Assembly (NCBI RefSeq): GCF_000090795.2
Contig: NW_003546682.1
Coordinates: 16,760-41,091 of the forward strand
Direction: 5' to 3'
DNA: 24,332 nucleotides
Origin: Amphimedon queenslandica
Lineage: Eukaryota > Porifera > Demospongiae > Haplosclerida > Niphatidae
Part shown: positions 10,051 through 19,771 of the stretch, one piece after another
How positions within the stretch are numbered: position 1 is the first letter of the stretch
How the letters are laid out: every line of letters starts with the position of its first letter
The notes under the pieces: model-generated
What the model was told of the DNA's origin: nothing
The model's database searches: none
Seen by the model: only the letters and a program-made list of their open reading frames with translations
Translations under genes and position numbers: made by a program

Positions 10051-10585
10051 CACTTGTTTCTTTTCTTTTCTTAATTAATAAAATTACATTACGCTATGAA
10101 TTTGTGGTCAGGGTCATTATATTCATTCTTATCACATGTGCATAAATTAAAATTGACTCAAACCGCAAACCCACATAATTTCCACCTGGAATTTCTACCA
10201 ACTTTTTTATCCATCCTATCTTCCTTTTTAACCTGTCAGTGCACATTCTTCATGCAAGCGCCAATCAACTATGTCTAAACCAAAACGAGAGGTTTGTTCT
10301 ATAAGAAGTTAAACCAACTGATAGAAAATGAAAGAAGAAAAAGTCTGATAAATCTTGTAGAATTTCAATTTTCCTCTTCTCAAGAAAAGCTCCTGCTACA
10401 ATATAGTCGACTTTAAAGGTACCAGGAGAATCGCTCAGGGAAAGAGCCCATTTAAGCCATTTATATGGCAGTACAACATAAGATAAAAGAGTTATATGCA
10501 TTTTAAAATTATAACAATGGCTGCCATCTTGAAAAATCTACCTGCATTCCACATATATGCTACCGCCTATATAATATGCTGTCTT
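10051..10585. other. Extra sequence inside hAT-C, source unknown
   Basis: About 530 bp separate the MITE end from the point where hAT-C coding resumes (near 10590), where only some 60 bp of transposase would be expected. A minus-strand open frame at 10265-10501 includes WALSLSDSPGTFKVDYIVAG but matches no family I recognise. This may be a second insertion or a larger insert that contains the MITE. No terminal repeat pair was found around it. Confidence 0.45.
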
Positions 10586-11517
10586 CCATAGATATCCTGG
10601 ACTATGAGGGAGACTTGAAGTCTTAACTGTATTGCTCATTGCCTGCAACTTAGCTTAAAACTAAGCTTTGAGATAACAGGAATTAGCAGACTAATGTCTG
10701 CAGCTAGAAAGGTCATTAATCATTTCAACCATAGCGTAGTTGCTACTGAAACACTGAACAGGAAACAACAACAGATGAGTACAGATAGCAAAAACAAGTT
10801 TGAAAAGTTAATCAAACACTGTCCAACTAGTTGAAACACTCATTTTTGATGCTACAATGCCTCATTGATTAACACTAGCCTATTACAGCTGTGCCAACTG
10901 ATGATACAATCACTAAAAGGATCAATCGGTACTTTTGATGAGCCATCTGTTATAAATAAGTTTAAGGAAAAAGTCAGTAGGGAAACTAACAGAAGATGGA
11001 GTTTAGATGCCTTTACTTATGATAATCGTTTAGTATTGAACTCAACTCTAGACCCAAGAGCATTAAAGAAGTCTTGAACAAAATGGAGAAGATTAAAGAG
11101 AAATCAGAAGCAGAGAAAGAAGGAGCTTGTACAGAGTTTGAAGATACAAAAGAAGATCCAGAAGCAGATACACTTGAAGAAATAGCTGTCAAAGGAGGAA
11201 ACTAATGGCACTTGAATACTTTCTTGGACGACAAAGTAAGATATATATTGTTGCAGTCAGGTAAGGCTAAACAGCTATCTAGCAATGATGAAACTGTCTC
11301 GAGAAACCTCACCAAGCATGAGGTGGAAAGATAATTCAAAAAGGTTTCCCTTTTTAAGTCAAGTAGCTATTGACTTTCTTCACATTCCAGCCACATCTAC
11401 ACCATCAGAACTTTTTTCTCTATTGCAGGGAAAACAGTTGCTCACAAACGCAATTGTCTCAAACCAAAAAATGTAAATGCATTGATATTCTTGAATAAAA
11501 ATTATGATTTGATTTAA

Positions 11518-13576
11518 AATTAACCCAAAATATAAACAGTGAAACCACATCAGTGAAGTGTGAAATTTTAAGTACCTACAGAAGCAAACTTGATTAATTT
11601 TCATTAATGGGCGTGACATCCTGTCAAAGCTCTAAAAGTATTGAATATTTAGTAAAACAAGGTTCAATCGCACTAAATTTGACTTCGTCCCACTATTGAT
11701 ATAATACTTCTTACACTCGTCATGTTAAATCTGATTCTGTCACTCCTACTCAGACCTGAAATCAGCATATCAGCAATCATGATAAGCATGTGTTACAATC
11801 GTATCATGTAAGACAAAGTCTCTGAGAGCTGGCAGTTTCTTCAGTAAAAACAAAATGACTGTCAGTGTTGTTAATACTAAAATACTGGTTGCTGAAAGAG
11901 TATTTTACTCTTAGGGATGTCTAAAAAGCATGTGTTTGTAAGGCTTTTGCCATCACTTGTTTTGAATGTCCATGAGAAGTGTGTTTAACAACCCTTTTTC
12001 AATATCTAATTTTCTTAGATCAAGAATAGGTAGTCCATATAGATAATTTAATAATGGTATATGTGATGCATAAATAATTTTTTTCAGAATCACAAAGGAA
12101 GTGTCACCTATAACAGAGTTTGGGTATTTGGAATGGTGGACGTATGCCATAACCCTGTGCTAGGGTATATGCAAACAGTACCTGACAGAATGGCAGTCAC
12201 TCTTCGTAGTTTTAAGCAGTTTTGGTAATGGTACTACTGTTTATTCCAATCAGTGGGCAGCCTATAGGTACCTGTCATTGCTACACAATGTTTCCCAACA
12301 TGAACCAGTCAACTGATCCATTGAATTTGAGTACAAAAGGTGTTCGTACACAAAACATACCGTCCTATTTGAATTGTGTGAGAACTATATAACAGTAAGC
12401 CCCACCCACAGGTGGTATTATGTAACAGCAACAAGTTTTATATGGGAGCTTATTTGTTTCTAAATTTTGCAAAATCATATTCAAAAATACACCTCCCTTA
12501 TTTCTTCCCTAGACTCCCACACATGCATTCAAAATATTGAGGTTGTGGCAAGTTGGCACAAGGCAATATAACTTTTTAAACGGATTGAAGTACAATAGGT
12601 ACCAAAGAAAGGTTGAATATAAGGCACGTGAATCTAGAATTCTAGACACTTCCAATTGTGACTCTTTAATCCTTCTGTCCATCCTTTGTGTTACACTTTG
12701 ATTTGCTATCAGAGTGGTTCCTCCTGCCTGTAAGTAACACACAGTAAACATACTAAAATATCCAACTCATCTAGCTTGAGAAAAAGCTGAGGTGGCAACA
12801 TACATAACCAACCACACCAAGGATAATAGCCAAATAGGCGAAGTAATAATCATATTATCTCAGTATAATACGGTTGTACTACCACACACTGGAGTTTGAA
12901 TATACAATACCTCACAATACAGGGCATACAGGCTATCAAATAGGGGCATCAGAAATCATAAAATCAAATAATAATGTATAGAGCCATCAATCAATCAATG
13001 AGACAAGCCCATGACTTAACCTAATGTCAATCGGCACTGTAATGCGCAAGCCAAACTGTGCTAAATTTAGCTAACAGCTCTTAAAGGGAGGGGAGCTAGC
13101 TACCTCACACAATGCATCGAGTCAGTTTCATTGGAGTTGCAACAGGAAGTAAGTCAATGTTTGCATCACAAAAACTCATTCCTAGCTACAACCCAAAATT
13201 GGCATCAGAGTGCAAGCAAACTCTTTCATTCAGCATTTCTTCACCTATATTCAAGACTTTTAATGTCTGTTTCAACATTGATTTGGATACTACTACATTT
13301 AATTATCACTGGCTAGACCATTTTGTTATAAAACTGACAAAGACATCAAATACAAAGATAGCATCCTAAGTTGAGGGTGATAAAGAATAACGGCAATCAA
13401 GAAGGCTGTAGACAGGTATAGCAGTTATTTCCAAGTAGAATAGACTGCTAGTTGAATGCCTGTTCTGGAGAGGACCATCAATTTTTTTACTAAACTTTGT
13501 AAAATGAATGAAAACTGAGTTAAGAATTCTTGAACATAATGAGAATACTTTAATTTTTAGTAATATCATTGTGTTT
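11518..13576. other. Two kilobases with no assignable gene
   Basis: Only short open frames occur. The longest are minus 11953-12150 (contains KYPNSVIGDTSFVILKKI), minus 12509-12751 and plus 13112-13369. None has a motif I can name, and chance is a sufficient explanation in sequence of this composition. The flank just right of the hAT-C stop (11518-11640) is where its 3' terminus would fall, but no convincing CACTG-type end with a matching partner was seen. Confidence 0.5.
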
Positions 13577-13827
13577 ATAATATGTGACCATAATTGACAA
13601 AAGGTACCTTATGGCGGATAGGAAAATTGGTCTTTATAGCCTTAAAAATCCTATTTCCTGAGCTCCATTCATCATAAAATTGCTCCAGAGGATGCAAAAA
13701 GTTACTATGTAACTTTTAGAAACAATTGTTGACTAACAGAGCACTCACAGGCTGATATTTTTCATCATAATGATGAATTTTAAAATCCGCCATAAGGTAC
13801 CTTTTGTCAATTATGGTCACATATTAT
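13577..13827. mobile_element. Short palindromic MITE, about 251 bp
   Basis: The ends are near-perfect inverted repeats of about 43 bp. The left end begins ATAATATGTGACCATAATTG and continues with ACAAAAGGTACCTTATGGCG. The right end has CGCCATAAGGTACCTTTTGT and finishes CAATTATGGTCACATATTAT. A second small palindrome around 13697-13718 (AAGTTACTATGTAACTT) lies near the centre. There is no coding content. The outer bases TA/AT would allow a TA target duplication as used by Tc1/mariner elements, but the palindromic ends make the boundary ambiguous. High arm identity suggests a younger insertion than the surrounding relics. Confidence 0.88.
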
Positions 13828-14639
13828 TTTCTATTGACGTATGTTGCATCATTTGGCAAAAGTTTTTCAAGTTTTGCAAAATGGGCTGCAATCTCTCAAA
13901 GTTTTGTTGACTTTCAAACATCAGTGTATCACAAAAGCATTTACTGCCTACAAACTTGATTGAGTGTTTGCCTTCATTATGCCACGATTGCAAGCTTTAG
14001 AGCTTCATAGAGCCTGCATTCACCAGATGAAACAGCTAAATAAACAATAGTCAGGAAATACATACTGGTGGCCATTTTTATTAATGGTTTCACTAATATG
14101 ACGTCATAACTTAACCCCACCTTGCAATTAATTTTTCCTGCCAGTTTTATAAAAATAAATATACGGAGGTATCCAGAAATGACACAAGATCAAAGATGGC
14201 GTATAAAGTATGAAAAGTTATGCTGGAATTTTCTTTAATATTTAAAGTTCAATGATCTATAACTTCTAAACAGTGCATGGTAATAATTTAAAAATAGCAC
14301 AAGTTGTACAACTTTGTCTTTACTATAAAATGGCAGCAATTAAAAAAATATTAAAATTTTATCCAAAAGTACCTTACTTGATCTTAATTTGGAATTGTCA
14401 AATTGTCCAAAATGTCGTTAGCATCCTTTTCCTGTGAATCAAACCTTATTCATAGATATCAGACACAAAAGGAATAGAATCGGAATCACGAGAGCACATT
14501 ATATGTTGAAACACTCTGTTATATCAGGCACAAATAGTCCCAGTGCATAAAGTTCATGGGACTGTAGCGAATACAGGAGATCGTAACACGGAAAAGTATG
14601 AGCTTTTGTGCTAACTGCTTATAAACTATCTCTATTGCT
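13828..14639. other. Interval with no recognisable gene
   Basis: AT-rich sequence between two MITEs. No open frame of note, no motif on either strand and no clear repeat structure was found. Confidence 0.5.
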
Positions 14640-15067
14640 TATAATCTATCTTCAGTAATATGACACTGTGCTTTGTGAGACTTCAGACTTAGGTTTAAAG
14701 GTTTACAACTAGATACTTACTTCAATGGTAACTTATAATGATCCTACAGTGCACTGTAATGTTTGTCATGGATTTCGTTTTAATAGTTTTAGGGTACTGA
14801 TGCCATGAAATATGGGCTTTTAGTTTCAACATGCCATAACTTTCTGAATTTTTTTTGCAAGCACTCCTGAATGTCTTATGCACAAAATATTCTCAAACAG
14901 TTAGCACAAATGCTAATACTTTTGTGTGTTACCGAAATCCATGACAAACATTACAGTGCACTGTATGATCATAATAAGTAACGATTGAAGTATCTAGTTG
15001 TAAACCTTTCAGCCTAAGTTGGAGAGTCTCACAAAGCACAGTGTCATATTAATGGAGATAGATTATA
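14640..15067. mobile_element. Foldback MITE, about 428 bp
   Basis: The left arm (14640-14778) begins TATAATCTATCTTCAGTAAT and includes ATATGACACTGTGCTTTGTG, GGTTTACAACTAGATACTT, ACAGTGCACTGTA and GTTTGTCATGGATTTCG. The right arm (14934-15067) gives the inverses CGAAATCCATGACAAAC, TACAGTGCACTGT, AAGTATCTAGTTGTAAACC, CACAAAGCACAGTGTCATAT and finally GATAGATTATA. Arms are about 135 bp, diverged by a few substitutions and small indels, around a loop of about 155 bp. The ends are compatible with a TA target site. No coding potential is seen. Confidence 0.88.
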
Positions 15068-15989
15068 GTTTGCCACACCTGCAATTCAAACGGTGAGTTT
15101 ATGCTTATACATATACACAATCAGCTGGCAACCTTGTTAAAATTTATTGTTTCGTTTTAAGAGGTAGCATCATTATGAACTTTGTTTATTTAATTATTTC
15201 ATTAATTAGTGAAATTGGGTAGAAGAAAGCTCAGATTGTAGTTTAAAAATATTATAAAACAAAGAAGTATCTGCAGGATCTCAGCCTTTAATTACCATTG
15301 TCAATTCCTTGGTTACTGTAAATTTATCTAAGAAAACTGACAGTAACAACTAGAAGTAAACTGCCATTGATTGCCACAAAATTTTCACAGCATCTACGAT
15401 AATTTATTAGTGGAAATATTGTTGGTGATATCAGAGAATCAATGGGAATCATTTGTAATAGTTAGTGGGTGTAGGAGATATGTTGAGATATTTGTGGCAA
15501 TATAGTCTGATTTCTTGTGTATTGGAAAGCAGAAATTTCATCAAGAAAAGACTTACATGCGCAAAATATGGCAAAAACAGAGTGGGATATTGGAAATTAA
15601 AGAAAGCAAAAGTTGTAATGCCTTTTGAGAAGTTTTTAATATAATGAATGTTGCCAGCTTTCCTAATGAAACAAATTTTTTAACCATTCTTTTGTCCTTA
15701 TTGTCATGAAGGTGACGACAGATTGAAAATAAGTACATTAGTGATTATTATTGGTTTTAATTTAAATCTTAATGTTTATTACTGTGGTTAATAAGACAGA
15801 GTCTCCCATATTTAAAAATTTCGGTATTTGTGCCAGAACAGGATACACACCTGATGAAAAATGAATGTTGTTAAGCACAAAACTCTCCAGGACATAATGA
15901 GAACTGGTTGGCAGCTATAATTTTTCAATACTACATATAGCTTGTGTTATACAGGATTGGCTTTCATAGATATCTTTGACAAAATTTTT
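15068..15989. other. Interval with no recognisable gene
   Basis: AT-rich sequence. A short minus-strand open frame at 15553-15738 has no recognisable motif and is probably chance. Nothing else was supported on either strand. Confidence 0.5.
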
Positions 15990-15991
15990 TT

Positions 15992-16234
15992 GTGCAAGAT
16001 GTCGATGACAATGAAAGAGCCTTTTTAATAATAACCTGTAAAAGGACCTGGGAAAACTTCTTACGATGTCGGAGGCAATGTGCTGGCCCAAGTAATAACC
16101 CTACTCTCCCTGAATTTCATAACAAGAAACAAGCTTTAAGAGTTCTTGATTTATTTGGCCTTTGCCTTAGTAAAGGTAACTGCAGAGAAGTAAAATCAAC
16201 AGGAATATCTAAATTCGATAGTTCGCCTCTCTAA
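15992..16234 (+). pseudogene. Unassigned coding-like fragment
   Basis: The frame from 15992 reads MQDVDDNERAFLIITCKRTW, continues with RCRRQCAGPSNNPTLPEF and NKKQALRVLDLFGLCLSKGN, and ends at a stop at 16232-16234. Its composition (charged and Cys residues, balanced rather than Phe/Leu/Asn-dominated) looks more protein-like than neighbouring chance frames. I recognise no family. It may be an exon or a transposon fragment. No start context or splice site was confirmed. Confidence 0.3.
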
Positions 16235-16369
16235 AAACGACCTTAAAAATAATGAATGCATTATAACTGAAATATGTACAGTGCATAATTTTGCATGAGA
16301 CTTTTATTTAATACTTTAATGTACTATAATTAACGTATTATTTAAAACTGCATTAATGAGAGTCAATAC

Positions 16370-16645
16370 ATGATTCTGGTCTATTACGTAAAGCTTCATA
16401 TCTTCGTAGTATCTTTTTCTTGTTTTGCTTTAACAGTTCCAAAAAATCACTAACAAGTGAAAAGTGACACATAGTTACCCAATGTTCTATTAACAACTTT
16501 CACAATTCGTTACATATATTATCTTTCCAATTAAAAGACAGAGTGACATTCCAATAAACAGTGTCATTTCTAACATCTTTCTTAAAAAGGTCATCTTTCT
16601 AACAATAGTCGGCAGTGTTAAGGAAGTTCTCACAGATTTCTAATT
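16370..16645 (-). pseudogene. Repeat-associated coding fragment, helix-rich
   Basis: The minus strand gives about 90 residues with only two stops: LEICENFLNTADY, then DLFKKDVRNDTVYWNVTLSF, then KLLIEHWVTMCHFSLVSDFL, and finally ELLKQNKKKILRRYEALRN. The pattern 'LW[VI]T.RG.S......E.YK...KK......LR' is, from memory, a recurring domain in unannotated, multi-copy, transposon-linked proteins of cnidarians and sponges. Here the RG pair has become CH. The link is by motif recall only. It does not fit the composition of a chance frame, but no function can be given. Confidence 0.35.
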
Positions 16646-17784
16646 CCTTAGATTAAATAACCATATATAAATCATCAGTAATGTGAATTAGTCCTACACA
16701 GTTTAATTACTTAAGCCAGCATTATCTACTCTCGAACTCAATGCCTCCAATCAAATAAAGATTTTTATGCTTAAGAAGGATCTCACTATTCTAGTTACCT
16801 GCTTTATAAATAATTCATATAAGCATAGCAGCAGTTGCTGCTTCATGGTTGTGCTGATTTTTTACTTTTTATTAACAGCACTGAGCTCATAGCAGGCAGA
16901 AAATTAGAGAGTTTGACTCATCATTTAGTAAGACTCAGTGGCTGAAGTAGTCTACATAACCGTAGGAAATAACTTTTGATGAGCGATTGTTTTACAGTGT
17001 TAGTAACAAACTGACATAAATGGGCTCGAAGTCGTATTAAATTTTAAAGAATTTGCTGTAGGTGCAGTGACTCATTAGAAGAGCAAAATCAAAAAATTGA
17101 GTCAACATGTGTTACCTTATAGTCCTACATTTGACAGTTCTCAAATATTGACAGCACTTTTTGAGTCACTCACAACAAAAGATACAGAATTGCTTGACAT
17201 CATTTTCATTTTCATTTAGGCAAAGAAGTAGCTTCTCAGCACATAATCATGACCTTATTATCTTCCTACAAAACATTTTATGCAGTATCACTTATGATAC
17301 TACTGATACAATTTTTGACTAATTCTAAAAAATTATTATGGTAAGGAGTGAGTTTCAATTACCTGTCACTTGAAGTATTACCTGTTGATTCAGCCATTTG
17401 CACCAAGAATGGTTGTGTTAACTGAACAAAACTACAAGCATAGAGATAACTGCTAGTGGAGTATGTGACTACTATAGTGTTATGTTGCGCGCTTGCAAAG
17501 GTGTAGGTGTGTTGTATAATTCCACAGCAGGACTATGCTGCAAACTATAAGTGTTTAACGTATAATGCGCTCAGGTGATCCTGTTTCTAATGATGTACGG
17601 GTATTACAACTTGTCAAAATAGTCAATAGCTTATTTAATAAGAATATCCTCTGCTTGGTCTTCATCATGATGCTTAGCAGAGCCAGTTTTTTGTAGAGTT
17701 CTTGTTGTAGAATGAATTGCGTCATCACGCTGTGCTTTTATTCGGTGTTATCTATTTTCTTGTTGTACTCTGCATAATTTCTGC
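16646..17784. other. Interval with no recognisable gene
   Basis: About 1.1 kb of AT-rich sequence in which I found no motif, no notable open frame and no terminal repeats on either strand. Confidence 0.5.
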
Positions 17785-18035
17785 GCTCTAAGGAAGTCTC
17801 AAGAAATGTTTATACATCACCAGTTAGTTTTGATAAAGAGGATATTAAAAATACTCATGCAATTCTGGCTGGACATTAAAAAGCAAGAACCAGGTGGGCT
17901 GTTGCCATTGCAAGCAAAAGCAAGGTTGAAACAATTGAAGTCAAGGAAATTGGCAAAAACTTATATCAATACTTTAATTCCGCTGTGGCTGTAACAAAGC
18001 TAAACAACATGCTTTCATTGAATGTAAAACAGCTT
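17785..18035 (+). pseudogene. Unassigned coding-like fragment
   Basis: Two overlapping frames are open here. The more protein-like one reads VYTSPVSFDKEDIKNTHAIL, AGH, a stop, then RTRWAVAIASKSKVETIEVK and NLYQYFNSAVAVTKLNNML. The other, the longest ATG-initiated frame (17806-17994), is Leu/Lys-rich and less convincing. No family is recognised. It may be a fragment of a decayed element or exon. Confidence 0.25.
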
Positions 18036-19091
18036 ACTGTAATATACATTATACACAACTTACATGTAGTATTCACCTCTAAGATAAATGAAGTGTTGTT
18101 TTTTGGAGACATATAGCAAATAGCAAATTCCAAACTTTTTCTACTGAACCCATTAAAAAATATAACTATCATTTAACCCTGTAGTTTTCCTTTTTTTAGC
18201 TTTTTGTTTCTCCTAAAGTAACTAAACTCAAAAGGCCCCTTAGCTTCCTTATAAATTTCTTTACTGTGCCAATGCAATGCATTTTATGACAAAAATGATG
18301 GGACCTCTCTAGAAAACCTATCATCCTTCAGATTTCTGCATAAGCTCTTTCACGAAGGTCTCTGCTGTAATAGTTATTCTCAGTAGTTTTACAAAGGCAT
18401 TGCTTAGATATAAAAGTTCAATTAGCTCTGAAACATTTTTATTTGACTGAGTCCACTCCTGAGGCACATATCACCAGTTTTAGCCGCCATTTTAACTTGG
18501 TTACTATTTATATTTGATCATTCAACTACTGCAAGTTGCCTAGTTATTGTTGATGTTTCAATTAAAGCTGACAAAAACTTGTTTCATGAAACTGCTTTGT
18601 CTCTAATACACCATAAAACCTGTTTCATGAAACAATGCTTCGTGGTGCACACTGCCCATTAAAATATTAGTACCGTTAAACCTTAATGTCAATTTGTCCT
18701 TAGTTTCCAGTGTAATCATGTGATGATCAGTCCTTGACGATCTAAATGCAATGACTGATTACAAATGAGCCATTAGCCTAGCACTGTCTCCTTGAGTTAG
18801 GCTCATCAAAGTAAGGTTACCAAGGACACTAGCCATTATTCTAACTGGGATCAAGGATTTCTTATTTATGGAACGTAGCAAAATCTTTGGTGTATGCAGC
18901 TTATATGGTGGGACTGTAATCTCACAAGAGCTCAATCATTGTCAAAATGTATCCAAAGCAGCTTGGATGGAGAAAACTTATGTCTTTCTGTTAACTACTC
19001 ATGCAGCCTTTGTTTTTTATCTCCACTAATGGACTGTCAAAAAGTGTTTCTGATGCCATCATAGAATCTTATCCATCAGAACAATAAACTG
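18036..19091. other. Interval with no gene; holds a palindrome pair
   Basis: No coding motif is seen. The only structure noticed is the pair of identical 12-bp palindromes at 18581-18592 and 18622-18633, described separately. Confidence 0.5.
18581..18633. repeat. Two copies of palindrome GTTTCATGAAAC
   Basis: The self-complementary 12-mer GTTTCATGAAAC occurs at 18581-18592 and again at 18622-18633, 41 bp apart start to start. The flanks are only partly similar. It could be a pair of binding sites for a dimeric protein or remnants of a small foldback element. The sequence alone does not decide. Confidence 0.6.
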
Positions 19092-19771
19092 CTATTGTAA
19101 AGAACAAAGAAATTTTAAAAAACAAGCTTAAGTAGGATTCCGAACGACCAACAACAAAATGAAAATCCAGTTGTGACGCAAATTCTACTCTACATTGTAC
19201 TTTCAATGTTATTATGTAAGAATTACTGATCACCTTGCAATGTGAAGTAAAATTTGTGTCACGAGTAGGATTTTCATTTTTTAGTTTCGTTGGTCATATG
19301 GAATCCTACTTAACCTTGTTTTTTAAAATTTTTTATGTTCTCATTTGTGTTGATTTTTTACAATATTTGTAATAATCCTTTAGTTGCCATTGTGATGCTT
19401 GTTAATATTACACAAACAATAATTTTCTTTATTATTATCATTGTTATGACTTTACATCATTTATGAGAAACAGCATTGAATAGAAATGCTGAAGGAATAT
19501 CAACTACTCTGATCACAAGTGAAACTAATACTAACTAGTCTTGACACAAGCAAGAAGCTAAGAGTGTTCATCTTTCCTGCAATGATGCAGCTATTTCTGT
19601 TCTTCCAGGCTGTTGTCATTCATATTATCATTGCATATCATGACATTAATTAATTGGTTATTTTTAAATAAAATAAAATCACACTTGATGAAACAGTAAC
19701 ATGTAAGATTAATACCTTCTTTTAGCTGGAAATCTCCACTAAAGTATTATAGTAGTTGATTCCAAGCATAG
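19092..19771. repeat. Right arm of the long inverted repeat pair
   Basis: Its reverse complement matches 1-735. From the outer end inward the shared blocks are GAATCAACT, ACTTTAGTGGAG, CTAAAAGAAGGTATT, TTACTGTTTCATCAAG, GACAACAGCCTGGAAGAACAG, AGTATTAGTTTCACTTGT, ATCAACACAAA and the inner foldback. It contains about 50 bp (near 19440-19500) absent from the left arm and lacks that arm's duplication. By eye the two arms are about 80% identical outside indels, so they are old. The outer edge at 19771 is set only by the window start, so the repeat may continue further right. Confidence 0.85.
19107..19333. repeat. Foldback element inside the right arm
   Basis: The left half contains AAAAAACAAGCTTAAGTAGG, ATTCCGAACGACCAAC and ATTCTACTCTACATTGTAC. 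The right half carries CAATGTGAAGTAAAATTTG, GTTGGTCATATGGAATCCT and ACTTAACCTTGTTTTTT in inverse order. The hairpin is homologous to 470-725 and lies at the inner edge of its arm, as there. No coding content. Confidence 0.78.

Larger units (their letters stand above)
8999..11517 (+). pseudogene. BED-finger hAT transposase relic, near full length (hAT-C)
   Basis: A Met at 8999 begins a Thr/Ser-rich leader, and a frameshift then leads into a BED finger. The finger reads NCDICQNLLAYRG (9115-9153), a stop, then NLRDHVVAKHP, with the C-x2-C and H-x4-H zinc ligands present. Next comes the ESKAIAECSLYMIS to ADLCPVKLVECRGF segment. NIALTIDILTSRAVGVYITL follows (first catalytic Asp near 9528), then NGVEIAAKLQDIVDDFNIGS and ISVIVHDQA (second Asp near 9721). 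The frame is broken there by a MITE and further insert, and resumes near 10590 with SLNCIAHCLQLSL, VINHFNHSVVATETL, VLNSTLDPRALK and KDNSKRFPFLSQVAIDFLHI. The C-terminus has IPATSTPSE and LKPKNVNALIFLNKN, with a stop at 11515-11517. Several stops and shifts confirm a pseudogene. Confidence 0.92.

Noticed and set aside
10265-10501. 78-codon minus-strand frame as a gene
   Set aside because: No recognisable motif, and it lies in unexplained insert sequence inside hAT-C; kept only as a note.
1-19771. Polinton/Maverick element, suggested by the size and the long inverted arms
   Set aside because: No B-family polymerase, retroviral-type integrase, packaging ATPase or capsid motif could be read on either strand, and the arms are not a confirmed terminus.
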